From: Musa acuminata AAA Group
Taxonomy: Eukaryota > Streptophyta > Magnoliopsida > Zingiberales > Musaceae
NCBI RefSeq assembly: GCF_036884655.1
Contig: NC_088335.1
Location: forward strand, 42,647,501-42,711,500
DNA: 64,000 nt
Reading direction: 5' to 3'
The notes beneath the pieces were generated by a model. That model made no database searches. It worked only from the letters and a program-made list of their open reading frames with translations, and was not told the origin of the DNA. Below are positions 35,766 through 48,119 of this stretch, one piece after another. Positions within the stretch are counted from its first letter, which is position 1. Every line of letters starts with the position of its first letter. Made by a program: the position numbers and the translations under genes.

Positions 35766-38333
35766 TGTTGAATCTCGTATTTTGATGATGAAACTACTTG
35801 ATATATGTTTATGATTTAATCTGCGTTTTGAGTGACGCAGGATGCTTTGATCAGGATGAGACAATTAAAGCAGGAAAATCATGTTGTGCCGGAGGAACAT
35901 GTCAGAAGATTGGACGTCGGGCCGGTGGATCGGTCGACGTATCGACAGAAGGCTTCGGGCCGTGGACTCGGGCATCGGGCCAAGTAGAGCGGGTATTGTG
36001 CCAAGGATATCGGAGTTGCGGAGTCAACTGGCCGATTGGGCAATAGGCCGCAGGAGAGGACGATGCGCCGAAGAATCAGACGAAGCGTCGAGGGACCAAT
36101 GACATGCCGGACAACTTGGTTAATTGCTTAGGATTAATTGTCTCGATCGAAGTTTTGTTTTAAGTGTGCAGGATTAACTACGATGAAAGATAGACAAGCA
36201 GCAGGAGTTGCGCCGGAGTCAAGTTCATGATCACGTTGGGAGTTCGAGAGTTCGACGGAAGTACGGACGGTCGTCGGAGGTTCTGCGAGAACAGATCCGA
36301 GAAGTCCAGAAGCTTGCCAAGCGAAGCTCGTCGGAACTCGCCAAGTGGATCGTCGCAAAGTCCAGGAGTTTGCCGGAAGTCCGCAGAAGCATCACCGAGG
36401 GTTCATCGGATGATCGACGGAAGTTCGCCGGAAACTCGCCGGAAGAAGCGATTGACGTACCGAAGCAAAGCTGCAGAAATTGTCTTAGATTTAATCGTAG
36501 TTAGCACGGTGATTAAGTTAGAAATGGGAGGTGATCCCATTAGCTTAATCCTGGGGCAATTGGGCCCCTGAAGAACTCAAGTTGGGTCGAATGGTTCAAC
36601 CCATTCGAACCCAAGTAGCTGTGGGAGGTGCAACCGCCCAGGCAGGGAGGTGCCACCGCCCAAGCTAAGTCTCCCAGCGAGACTGGGCGGTGCAACCGCC
36701 CCAGCCAAGAGGTGCAACCGCCCAGGGCTCAGTCTCCAAGCGAGACTGGGCGGTGCAACCTCCTCTGTCGAGAGGTAGCACCGCCAGAGCTCAAGTTCCG
36801 AGCTCTGGCAGGCGATGCAACCACCGAGCTCGGTCTTCGAGCTCTAGCAGAGAGCTGCAACCTCTCTGGACAGGAGATGCACCGCCTGAGCTCGGTCTTC
36901 GAGCTCTGGCAGAGTGGTGCAACCACCTCTGGCAGAGAGGTGCAACCACCTCTGGCAGAGAAGAGAAACTTCTCTGGTCAGGAGATGCACCGCCTGAGCT
37001 CGGTCTTCGAGCTCTGGCAGGAAGGTGCAACCACCCCTGACAGAGAAGGTGGAACCGTCCGAGCTCAGTCTTCGAGCTCTGCCAGGCGGTGCCACCTCTC
37101 CAGTCGAGAGGTGCAACCGCCTGAGCTCAGACTTCGAGCTCTGCCAGGCGGTGCCACCTCTCCAGTCAAGAGGTGCAACCGCCTGATCCCGGAATTCCGG
37201 GATTTGATCGTTTTGAGCTCGAAATTTGAATTGGGTTGGGGCCTATAAATACCCCACCCATTCAGCACTGAAAAGATACAGACCCACACCGAAATCTTGA
37301 TCTTTTCTGTGATTCTAAGAGCTCAAAAGTGTTGTAAAGCCTTTAAGTCTCCTCCTTCTGTTCTTCAAGTTTTCAGTTATAAAGTGAGGAGAGAAAGGTC
37401 TGTAAAGGTTGTCTCCTGAGCCTGTCAAAAGGAGAGAAACTGTAAAAGGGAAGTTTGGCCTTCGCCTATTGAAGGAAGGCCCCTAGTTGACGTCGGCAAC
37501 CTCGTCGGTGGAGGAAGCCAAAAGTGGAGTAGGTCAAGGCTGACCGAACCACTCTAAATCTCTGGTTTGCGTTTATTTTTGAGCACTTTATCATTACTGC
37601 AAACCTCCTCCATTACTACTGCTCTCTGCGCTCTCACGAACAAGTTCTAAGTGCTGTTCTTCCGAATCTGCATTCAGACGTAAATTCGTATTTTCGTACA
37701 TTACAGTTTACGTTTACGTTTGATTCTGCAGAACTGTCTTCCGTGCTTTTACGAAAGAGTTTCTTTGCAGTTTACACTTACATTTTGATCCTATTGATAA
37801 CTGCAAACTGTCCTCTACAATTTTACGAACGAGCTTCAACATTTAGACGTAAAACTGCATTTAGACGTAAATCGACTTTCCTCTCACAATCATCAGTTCT
37901 CAGTTCACGTTTACGTCTTGATTTCAACTGCATACTGCCTTCTGCGAGTATACAAACGAGTTTCAAAGTTTAGACGTAAATCTGCGTTTAGACGTAAAAC
38001 TGCGTTTAGATGTAAATCTGAGTTTAGACGTAAACTGCGCTTAGACGCAAAACTGCGCTTAGACGCAAACTGTGTTTAGACGCAAACTACGCTTAGACGC
38101 AAACTGCGCTTAGACGCAAACTGCGCTTAGACGCAAACTGTGTTTAGACGCAAACTGCGCTTAGACGCAATCTGCGCTTAGACGCAAACTGCACTTAGAT
38201 ACAAACTGAGAATTAGCTTTTGCATCATAATAGCTTTTATTGAACGAACGCAGCTTTTGGTTTTTAATCGCTGTAAGATTTCCGCTGCACTAATTCACCC
38301 CCCCCCCCCCTCTTAGTGCTCTCGATCCTAACA
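35766..38333 (+). repeat. 3' LTR of the copia element
   Basis: 2568 bp, near-identical to 29668-32197. Length differences come from a 24-base tandem insertion near 36322, one fewer U3 unit near 36910-36960, two more copies in the TTAGACG array (fourteen, 37968-38209), and a longer C run. Confidence 0.95.
37968..38209 (+). repeat. 17-18 bp tandem array TTAGACG(T/C)AAA (3' LTR)
   Basis: Fourteen copies, against twelve in the 5' LTR. The extra units are of the GACGCAAA type in the middle of the array, pointing to slippage or unequal exchange since, or during, insertion. Confidence 0.9.
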
Positions 38334-38338
38334 AAGCA
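38334..38338. repeat. Target-site duplication AAGCA (copia, right)
   Basis: AAGCA directly after the LTR end CTAACA; matches 29663-29667. Confidence 0.92.
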
Positions 38339-39922
38339 TCCTTGTGCACTATCAAGTTTAATTGCTAATATTAAGCCGTAGCTTGAAGTCACCCAACCCA
38401 TCCTTTGTGTGCTATACCTTTTTCCCAACTCTCTTGCTCTTATGATGTCTCTCGTGTAAAGGATTGATCATTTTCCTAAATGTCAATCTCAGATGCTTAC
38501 TTATCTAAGCGATTCATTTTCTTACATTTCAATACCCGTTTCCTCCAAACGGTCAGACATGCTGGCTATCCTCAATGCAACCCCACTAGGTCTCATGTCA
38601 AATGTTTCTAAGTGTGCTTGTTATGCTCTAATATCATATGTTATAGACTTTGTGGGTTTTGTCTAAGTCGTGTAGTACCCTTACGTGTCCATTTATAAAG
38701 GTTCAACTTTCTCGAAACATCTTAAGGTCCCTTAAGGATATATAAAACATCAGACAAGTTAGAGAAAACGTTTAACTTGTGATCCATAAATAGACATTTC
38801 AGCAAACACTTGATCAATAATACAAATTACAAATATAGATCTCACAAACTTTGAATGATTGTGCAACAAAAGGTCCAAAGTGGTCTACCACGGTCAAAAG
38901 TCCTCACAAGTGCATATATAATATTATTATGAAACAAGACAACAATTAGCCTTAGAAACTACCCCAAAGGCCTATTCAATCATGTGCCACCTAGGTAGCT
39001 CTTAGATGATGTGTTGACTGACACTCTGTATCACTCTATGAAGTTAGAAAACCTTTAAAATGATTGCTTGGATAGTTTGTTTCTGGGTAGTTTTACCTTT
39101 GTACTGAAATAATTATAAAATCCAACCAAAATAGGGCAACCAAGCCTACTGCAATTTGTTTACAAGCTATACAAAACATAAACAAAATTGAAAAAAACAA
39201 ATATACATAAGCATTACAACGAACACCCTGTTTACAGCTTTATCTATTATACCACTCTTTATCATTAAGTACTCGAATTATATGAGGATAACCATACTAC
39301 GAATACTACACAATATCGATAAGTACTTGGTTCCTTATAGTATTTATCTCTACACATCATAACATTTCATTTGCAGTCAACAAATTATCACAATTTATAT
39401 ATTGACCCTCCACTACACATTGGTTTGCACTAAAATGTGTTCTGTAATATTTTAAAGGGATTTTTAATCATGAATTTCTCTTTCTTAAACATTCATAACT
39501 TCATCTTCATGTCTTCGTCGATGTTGATTAAGTAGATAACACTGATGACAAGACATCTATGTCAGCCTATATTATCTTCCTTAGAGTAAATATGATCAGT
39601 TGGAGTTTTAAAAAATGAAATATAATCGTAAGATCTGAAATTAAATATATAACCATTACTATCATCACTATAGAACTCAATTGGGTCACTAATCTACTAT
39701 ATGAACTTACATTACCTCCCAATCTACTCCTATAATATACTATGATAATATTGGTGCCACTTACTTATACACCAACCTAATGTTCCACTTGCTAGTCATA
39801 GGTGCCCAGCAAGCCAATCACGTGAGTGATGGCACGTGTGACTTGATACAAAATCTTTTTGTTTATTATATTTTGGCGTATATCACTTTATAACTATTGC
39901 ATAAATGCATATATATATATAT
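38339..39922. other. Intergenic spacer, possibly with an eroded LTR element
   Basis: Near 38618-38645 GCTCTAATATCATA is followed by TGTTATAGAC. This recalls a minus-strand tRNA-iMet primer site beside an LTR start, but no matching second LTR is visible. The rest is AT-rich without recognisable features. Confidence 0.35.
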
Positions 39923-41287
39923 TGTGATGTCCTTGGATTTGTGCAATGAGAATCGGATCGTGATGAGATCACGATAATGAGATCGATTCACCTTTAAACA
40001 CATATCCTAAATAATCCCGGTCATAGGTTACTCGAGAGGGACATCGTGATAACCGGATAGACTGGTGTGCTGTATACCCGTCCATATGATGGATGCAGCT
40101 GGTCTCATAGCTGCTCGTGTAGGGACACTAGGGATACAGTACAGGTGCTCATTGGAGAATGAGTTCACTAATTGATCCGCTTACGGAATGCTGGATGGTT
40201 GATGATGCCTTATTGTCAGACAACGATTCCGTAGTCCTAGTGGTGTATCTGGTCCTTAGACTTGAGACACCAAGGATGTCCTGTATGAGTGCTCCACTCT
40301 TTGATACCAGACTTATAGGTTTGGCTGTCCCCAGATATAGTACAGCTGGTCATTGGGAGTGGTAGTCGACCTTACGAGGGCTATTGAGTGTCAATAGAGG
40401 ATCATCCACTCTCGGCGTCATGAGAGGAATATCCTATGTGTTCTTGCTCAGACAAATCCCTGGCCAGGGTCATTCGGGTTGAGAGAGAAAGAGTTCTCCG
40501 GGAGAATCTGATTAGAGCGAGACTTGAGTAGAAACCGTATGGGTCTAACAGTACTATGCTCGATATACGGTCTCTGGGATATTAGATGGATGAGGGACTA
40601 TAAGTACATGGTAACTGAGGACAGACAGGTCCAATGGATTGGATTCCCCTGTATCGTCTGGGGACTACGGCGTAGTGGCCTAGTACGTCCGTAGTCGATG
40701 AGTCAAGTGAATTATTACAGAGATAATAATTCACTCAGTCATAAGGAGTTCTGACAGGTATGACTCACGGCCAGCTCGATATTGGGCCTAGAGGGTCACA
40801 CACATATGGTAGGCATTGCGATGAGTAGAGGTTCGGATATGAGATATCCGACGGAGCCCTTGTCTTATTGGATGCAGATCTAATACCCACTAGGGAATGA
40901 CCCATTAGGGTTTGACACGGGATCTCTATAAATAGGAGGGATTCACAGCCTCATAGGCTAGAGTCTTTGCTTGCATTTCCTATTCTCCTCTCCCTCTCCA
41001 CCTCAGAGTAGGCCTGGAGATTTGAGGAGCGTCGTCGCAACCCTGCTGTGTGGATCACCGCTAGAGAGGAGGACGCTTGACCTCCTTCACCCTCTCCTAA
41101 GGATCTGCAAGGAAACATGGATATACGATCTCCCTAGGTAACACAATCTCTATACGCAGTTTTGTGTTTTGCGGATTTTTTGCGTACCAATCTTCGCACG
41201 ACGACGAACATCTTTTTGGGAATCGGAGATTTTTGTTTTCTTGTTCTTCCGCTGCGCATATGATGTCGCCTCAATGATTTCCCAACA
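39923..41287 (+). mobile_element. Probable solo LTR of a copia-type element
   Basis: About 1365 bp of moderately GC-rich, non-coding DNA starting TGTGATGTCC and ending TTCCCAACA, with a TATAAATA box at 40927-40934 followed by a pyrimidine-rich leader. The end CCGCTGCGCATATG...TTCCCAACA is like plant copia LTR ends that normally precede a GTGGTATCAGAGC primer site; here no primer site follows. I find no target duplication, so the left edge may be eroded or misplaced. No coding capacity. Confidence 0.6.
40927..40934 (+). promoter_or_regulatory. TATA box of the solo LTR
   Basis: TATAAATA about 360 bases before the LTR end, fixing plus orientation. Confidence 0.55.
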
Positions 41288-42330
41288 CCACTCACGCATG
41301 ATTGCTAGAAATTAAATTGTTAGACATCAACTACATATTTTGCCCATAGAATATTTCAATTGCATCGGTCCAAAATTGATATTTTTGACCGAAGATCAAT
41401 CTTACGTACGCATGATAGAAGATTATAATATAGATAAATATGAAATGATAATTTTATATTTCTTATATATCATAATTCTCAATTAATGTATTATTTAAGA
41501 ATTAACCATAAATTTAAGTACATGAAAACATGTTTAAAGAATAGCGTTTCCTTATAACCTATATAAATAAATATTATCTCAATACATAATTAAAAAAATC
41601 TTTTAATTACCACCTATATAAATAGATATTATCTCAATGACAATGAATGAAACTATTGCTTTGACAATAAATTCATCATTCGTCACCTTGCACTTCATGG
41701 TGTCACCTTCATGGCCTCTTATCGTCAAAGAGTGCTATAGCTTGATCGCCACCTTCGCCGGACCACCATCAGTCAGTCGCCCAAGCTCATAGTAGTTCTA
41801 AGAACATAGACCAACGAAGAAAACATGCAATCTGATCGTCCAACGAATGAGGACGGTGTTAACTGAAGTTTCATATGATCTCCATTAATGATGAAGAGTG
41901 CTTGATGGGTGCAGCCACGTTAGAGGTCGTCTCCAATCCAATCCCAAACAACAGAAGTGGAGGCCTCATATCAACACTTACAGAGAGAACAAAAAGCAGA
42001 AAAGTTAACAATCGGAAAGAGATGGATCCCGAGCCACTGATACACTTAAATAAGATCCATTGTCTGACACCGGTATGTACTGGCAAACGTCACAAACATG
42101 GTATTACAACGATAGTCATATTAACAAGATTAGTGGTCATATATATATATATTTTTATATATTTATATTTATACAATCACATGTGTGAGGCATGTTGGCG
42201 CCATATTTATCTACATCCCCGTAACTGCTGCACAAAAATAGAAAAGAAGGAATAAAAATTTTCTGGTAATTATCAGAATTTTAAGTGTAAGTCAAAAGTA
42301 CAAGCAGATGTATGGTTCCATTGAAACCTG
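41288..42330. other. Intergenic spacer
   Basis: AT-rich. A direct repeat of about 27 bases (ACCTATATAAATA...) occurs near 41557 and 41612. The part next to 42331 should include the BBD 3' UTR. No gene seen. Confidence 0.45.
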
Positions 42331-45300
42331 TCATGTCCAGTTCTTTCTCTTGGATCTGAGCTGATGAAGCTGGTCTCTCCACTGAGCTGAAAGATGAGAA
42401 GAATCCATTAGATATGGAGAGCCAAACACAAAATCTATGAAAAGTCAATAAGATAGGATGCTATTTTGTTTGATTTGACTGATTTGTGGAATACACATTT
42501 TGAAGAGGTGTTGCTGAGTCTCATGTAAGCGAAACCGATGTCTGGTTGATCACTTACATGAGGCTAGTAGCATTTTTTTTCTGTTAGATTCTGGTGGATC
42601 CAAGTAAAAATTGTTTAAGCATTTTACAATGTCTATAACATGATATCTTATCGAAAACTAAAGCAAGGGCATGAAATTGAGAAACAATGTTTTACCAGCA
42701 TCTCTGTATCGTTCCTCAACAGCAGCAATCAGCATGTTTCGGATCAAACCGAACTCTTCAGCCTCCAAGCAAGGCTGACCATCAGGCCTGTCAACATCAC
42801 AGCTTGCATTATGGGATGGAACATAACAGTGAATTTAAGACTACAAACTACAACCTTGAAAAAGTAAAGTGAAAAGCAAACCAATACACGAGCACAATCA
42901 CTTGATGGATTCTGGTAGGACACACAACTAATTCAATTCAAACCATAGAGAACAGCACCAAGAGACAAATTGTATAGTATTATGCATATGAAAGATGTGA
43001 AACTTTAAACAGAAATTTACCACATCAAAATAGAGTGAAACTTAAAAGGTGAAATTTCTTCAATTTTTCATGTTCATATGGACACTATAAGATCACAAAA
43101 TGGGAACATGGAGAACAAGCTTTCTGCTGCAATGAACAGGATCATCATCCAAACAATTTTACCAGAATTATGTAAAATGGGATACTTAATCTGAATTGTA
43201 TTATGATATTGTTTCTACCTATCAAGTTCCATGAACAGCATTCCATCTGATTGAGGAGCCTGCATGGTTGACTTGCTTGGCTCAACCACTCTCATTGCAT
43301 CACTGTATACAAGATTTCTGTTGACTTGTATGGGAACCTGCATCATTTGAAAATATAAGTATGCCAGTAGATGTCTTTTGAGTTGAACATGTGATGTATA
43401 CATGTGATGTATACATACATTAGGGATATGCTAAACATGCATAATGTAAACATACATTTTCTAACTATAAGCATAAATGACTAAGTGTATATTCTCTTAA
43501 GAGGATAATTGTTCTAAAAAATATAGGGATATGCTAACGAGATCACTGTGAAAGCATGTAGCGCCAGTCTAAATCCACCTAAAGAGTAAATAAATGGTTA
43601 ACCATCAAATTAAGAATATTATTATGAATTATATGTATGTGCTAACCACAACTGTTCAAAAATCAGTCAGCCTTGGTCAGCAGGGTAGTTTGAAGCAGCA
43701 ATTTGTGCAAATCCAAAAAGGATGGCCAATCAAATTTCCAGTTCCAATGAACTACAGTTCTTGTGCACTGTGTGTGTATCTCATGGTTTCAGGCCAATTA
43801 GATGGACTCTTATCCACAGTCAGATTAGAAATACAAAACATTCAACCCAATCTACTACATCGTAAAGTAAATAAAAAAAAATATCCAAAAGTTCTTTAAC
43901 AGGAAGGCAATTTGAGATCTACCATGTCTTGAATTCAACCATAGCCCAAACTTGATTCGATTGACCTAGATCTTTTTCTCAATTTGACTTTAAACTGAAC
44001 CAAGCACATTATTCACTATATACTATGTTTAAACATTTCTAAATTCTGCAATGATGTGTTTGCAAGAAAATGCATGAATAGCTTCAAGCTATTTGGAGAA
44101 CTAGAGCATACCTTGCATCGAACAGCCATATTGATAGCATCTGAAGGTCGAAGATCCAAACTAATAGTGTCTTTTTCATTCCCTACCTGCATGTAAGGAA
44201 GAAGTTCAAGTTAGAACCCTTTCCTATTTTGGAGGGAAATTTTCTTCGGAACTCAATTTGTCTGTATCACAATAAAAGTTAGGGAGAACAAATTTCATAA
44301 GCCAATGTTCACCTTTGAAAGGTACAGTTGAGCAAAGTAAGCCTCATTCACTCTCTTGGTGACCCTAACAAGTTGAACCTGACAAACAGCATTTATCATG
44401 TGGTTCCAAAGATATAAAAGCTTACAATTACAGTATCAAAATTGGGCAATCATATATTATCAATTGTTAACAATAATAAACTGGCAAAGTCAAGGGGTTG
44501 GCACACATAGGAAGTTCTAGGCCAATGATTACTGCAAGGTGCTCTCCATAAACTCATAAAATTCCTAGCAAATCCTACTCACAAAAAAATAAAGGATTTC
44601 AAGCGATTCAACATACTATATAACTTACCGCATATCCCATCTTTTCAATCATATCTTTGACTACTTGATAAATGGTTGGTCTAGCCTGAGAAACATGTAT
44701 CACATAATCTTCTCTTTAGAAAGCCAGAATCAGTAATCTTAATAATCCATAAAAAATGCATCCTTACAATTCGAACATTGCGAATTGCAGCCATCAGCAA
44801 CACACTTGGCATCTCCACTGACAAATAAGGAAGCCTTAAGATCACTTCTTTGAAGAGAAGACATGAAGATACATAGGAAATAGAACATACAGACAATAAT
44901 AGGAAGCAAGAGATCACTTCCATCTTCCATCTTCAACACAATAGCAGGGTGAGGTGCATAGTCTGGCAGATGCCCTCCTTGAGGATTATTATGAACACAT
45001 CGTAAATATCTACCATCACGCATCTTTATCATGAAACCATCCAATCCACTTCTGACCTGAACTGCTTGTACAAGAGAATCATGTAACCCATACACCTTAC
45101 AATAAATCAGAAGATTACAAGACAAATAATCAAATTAAAGAAATAAAAGCAATTTTCTCTGTTAGCATGCATCACTTAAAATAGAAATTGTAACAGATAC
45201 CACTAATTTCATCACTATATAAACAAGTAACTTGCTGCTAGACATCCAATACCATTTACATTCTGATAAAGTCCACCAGCTCTTAAAGACTGAATATGTG

Positions 45301-45904
45301 ACACCAGACCATCCAAACTCTATTGACCTTAACTTAGAAGATGACTAAATATAACAGCAGCTCTATACTTTTCCACCGAGCCTCAACCAAAGCTAACACA
45401 TCAAAAACAAAGACGACCACTGATTCATAGGATTTGTTAGCTACAGCAAGAAAATTGTTAACCACCTAATAAGATCAGAGTTCTGGTCACAAGAGTAACT
45501 GTTCAAAAGTCAGGTACAGAATCCAGCAACAGACCTTCAGAGGAAAAATATATATACCAAGAGTCAAATGTAAGAAAAAAATTTGGTTTTAAGATATTAC
45601 CAGCTTCCATTACACTGGAGTTTACATACTCCTCGTCGTTTGCACTAAAATTGCCAGCCATGCTTCCGTTACCGTCAGAAGAGGAACTGAAACTACAATG
45701 GACACGCCATTGTCTCTTACTACAAGGTTGCAGAGATAAGCCACTGAACTGAATGATGCTTTTGCATCTAGTTTTGAACCCCCATATTCTGCTTTGAGGA
45801 CGGATAGCCTTTGTAGTGTTGTTAGTAACAAGGGAAGCAGAAAGTCCAGTGTAATGTGCCCGAATATCAGGGCGGCAAATAATTGCTCCCTCTAGAACTC
45901 CCAT
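42331..45904 (-). CDS. BBD1: Bifunctional nuclease in basal defence response (BFN/DUF151 + UVR)
   Basis: Nine coding exons give 329 residues: 45904-45601, 45061-44891, 44817-44768, 44685-44629, 44378-44313, 44186-44112, 43337-43219, 42787-42696, 42386-42331. All junctions are GT-AG with matching phase, and the length equals Arabidopsis BBD proteins, which have DNase and RNase activity and affect defence. The N-terminus (1-95) is variable and basic. The BFN domain is about residues 100-250: EEYVNSSVMEAV, MIKMRDGRYLRCVHNNPQGG, HLPDYAPHPAIVLKMEDGS, EMPSVLLMAA and DLRPSDAINMAVRCKVPIQV. A UVR-like helix pair ends the protein (AEEFGLIRNMLIAAVEERYR, AAQWRDQL). Junctions 1/2 and 2/3 were chosen because only they restore the conserved SSVMEAVQVRSG and PIIVLEMPS; a longer exon 2 from the AG at 45102 breaks the frame. 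BBD1 versus BBD2 is not resolved. Confidence 0.93.
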
Positions 45905-47172
45905 CCTGATTTCCTTCCAAGAAAAATATCATAAATATAAGCATGATTCTGATAATTAATAGTTAAAAGAGGCAAAAATATTAGATAAGAGTATAAATTG
46001 AAAGGAAAATCCCATGAATAATTGAACTAAATTGAATAAAAAAGTGAACATCAAATTAGCATGATAGTATGTTACATGATAATAATTGTGCATTTATTTT
46101 GTGTTCTTTTCCATAAAACTAAATCATTATGATAGAGGCAAGGGCAAGTTCAGTAGCATTGTAAAATGGTTGAAGCAACACTGTGACTAGGCAATGCAGA
46201 CTCCAAAAGCATTGTGGCACATGGCTTTCTATATGGCTGGCATGCTTCATAATTTATAGTGTCAGGCTCAGACAAGGCTAACATAATCACAAAATAAATT
46301 GTACACAGTTCCATTTCCCAAGAGATTAAACCTATAATAGCAAAGGAAATTAGAGAGGACATGATAATCTGGAAAGATAGCTGAATCAAGCAACTCCTAA
46401 ACCTATCTAAGTTTGGAGAGAACATATCCAATATAAAGCAAGTTGAAATATGACAATCATCATTCCACTGAGGACACGCTTAAGACCATAATTGGGTTTC
46501 ATCTAAGGATCCACAAAGCTTCAGGATTAGGAAAACGAACAACAAAGTTCAATTACAACATAATCTACCATAACAGCACGAAGATAGACTCCTGCAAAAT
46601 TCAATAATCATCCATCTTGTAAAATTTCATAGGAGAACAACCACCAAAAAATAGTATTAAACTATATTGTCTTTCTCAAAGATAGCTGTCTAATTTTAGA
46701 CATTGCTAATGACCTAAATCAAATTATTCATTTACAATAAAATTTTAAACGTGAGTATTCTTGCAGTATCCAACATGCATTGAAGTCTCAAAAAAACTGA
46801 GACAGCTAAATGAATTTAGCTAAAAGCCTACATATATATCCTTGAAGAGTTAGTTCCGAATTTTATAGATTAGCAAACTCAGACATCCAGGTTTCTGTAA
46901 GAAACTTGATTGTGTCCTACAATTCATAATTTACCAATTTAATTCTGAGACACCAACGTAGAGAAAACTCCAATTCGAAGAGAATCAACTCAAAAGAATG
47001 ATGAGGAAGATCATCGTGACAGATCCTACTTAAAGGGCATTTCGAGAAGCTTCACAATTCAAATATTTCCACCTGAGTATCACACTAAAATAGGCCAGTT
47101 TACATCCTGTTTTTGATCATCAACAATCACATGAAGGATATAATACACAATCATTTTCAAGCTAAAAGTGAC

Positions 47173-47525
47173 TTTTATTTTTTCTTTATCCTACAATATC
47201 CATCACCTGTACAAAAATAATTCCTGATTTCTTTAACCCTTTCACTTTCATGGATATTTCTGACTAATTATGCATTGTATATTTTCGTGTCTATATAATC
47301 AACAGATTCTTACAACTACAGTCACACTATCTTCTTTCATGCATTTTTCGTTTTATTTTTTCTTTATCCTACAATACCCATCACGCATACAAAATAAAAT
47401 ATCCTGATTTCGTTAGCCATTTAACTTTCAGGGATATTTCTGTCTAATTATGCATTGGATAATCTCATAATCAACACATTCTAACAACTACAGTCACACT
47501 AGTTTCCTTCATGTATTTTTCATTT
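47173..47525. repeat. Tandem duplication, 178 bp period, in the BBD leader intron
   Basis: Two imperfect units begin at 47173 and 47351. Both start TTTTATTTTTTCTTTATCCT, and both carry GGATATTTCTG(A/T)CTAATTAT and ACAACTACAGTCACACTA. They lie in the inferred 5' UTR intron of the BBD gene. Confidence 0.85.
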
Positions 47526-47902
47526 TAACTTATTTGGAAACACTTACATTACCGCGATGGTAGGCGTCATCTTATAATACCACTCTTTTCCTTCATGTTA
47601 TCCTAAAACCCCACAAATCGCTCAACTCGTCAAGGGATCAAATAACACATGATCGAAAATCTAAGAACTACAACCATATCAGAGACAAAGTTCCAATCTT
47701 GATCCAAAGATTAACAACTTCAGTGGATTCTTAACCAAATAAATACCATTAACCCGCATCATCTAAGAAGTGCAGTACAGAAGCTTGAGAATCCAACGGA
47801 CTCCAAAAAACTACACGCGGACCAAACATATCCTCGAAGTTTAGACAGTATCATGCAAGCGCCATAAAAATAGATTGCGATTAGCCGGGAGAAGGCGTTT
47901 AC

Positions 47903-48115
47903 CTGCAGCCTTGTACCAAAAAAAAACACAGATCTTGAAACAACCGATCAAAAAGGGCAGAAGAAAATTCCCACTGATCCACCAACAACGTACGAAATCA
48001 CTTCAACCAAGAAGAGAACCGGCTAAATTAAAGAGAAAAAAAGAAGGAAATTTGCACGCCAACAGTCGCAGATTCCAAGTTCCGATGCCTCCATTGCCCC
48101 ATTCTCTCTCGTTAT
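47903..48115 (-). other. 5' UTR exon of the BBD gene (inferred)
   Basis: A minus-strand donor GTAAAC follows GGCTGCAG at 47903, and the coding start at 45904 lies just after an acceptor (TTCTTGGAAG). Together they imply a leader intron of about 2 kb. The upstream end is a guess. Confidence 0.5.
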
Positions 48116-48119
48116 AAGA

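Larger units (their letters stand above)
29668..38333 (+). mobile_element. Young non-autonomous Ty1/copia element with Gag only (SIRE/Maximus-like)
   Basis: Two LTRs of 2530 and 2568 bp flank a 3568 bp interior. Ends are TG...CA, the AAGCA duplications are perfect, the tRNA-iMet primer site is perfect, and a polypurine tract abuts the 3' LTR. The interior holds a 303-residue Gag frame and then about 2.6 kb of AT-rich DNA with no protease, integrase, RT or RNase H. This is the structure called TR-GAG or LARD: it must borrow enzymes from a related full element. The LTRs differ, by my count outside the arrays, at about a dozen bases plus indels, so insertion was recent. Long LTRs and the Gag type suggest the SIRE/Maximus lineage; this is inference. 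Confidence 0.93.
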
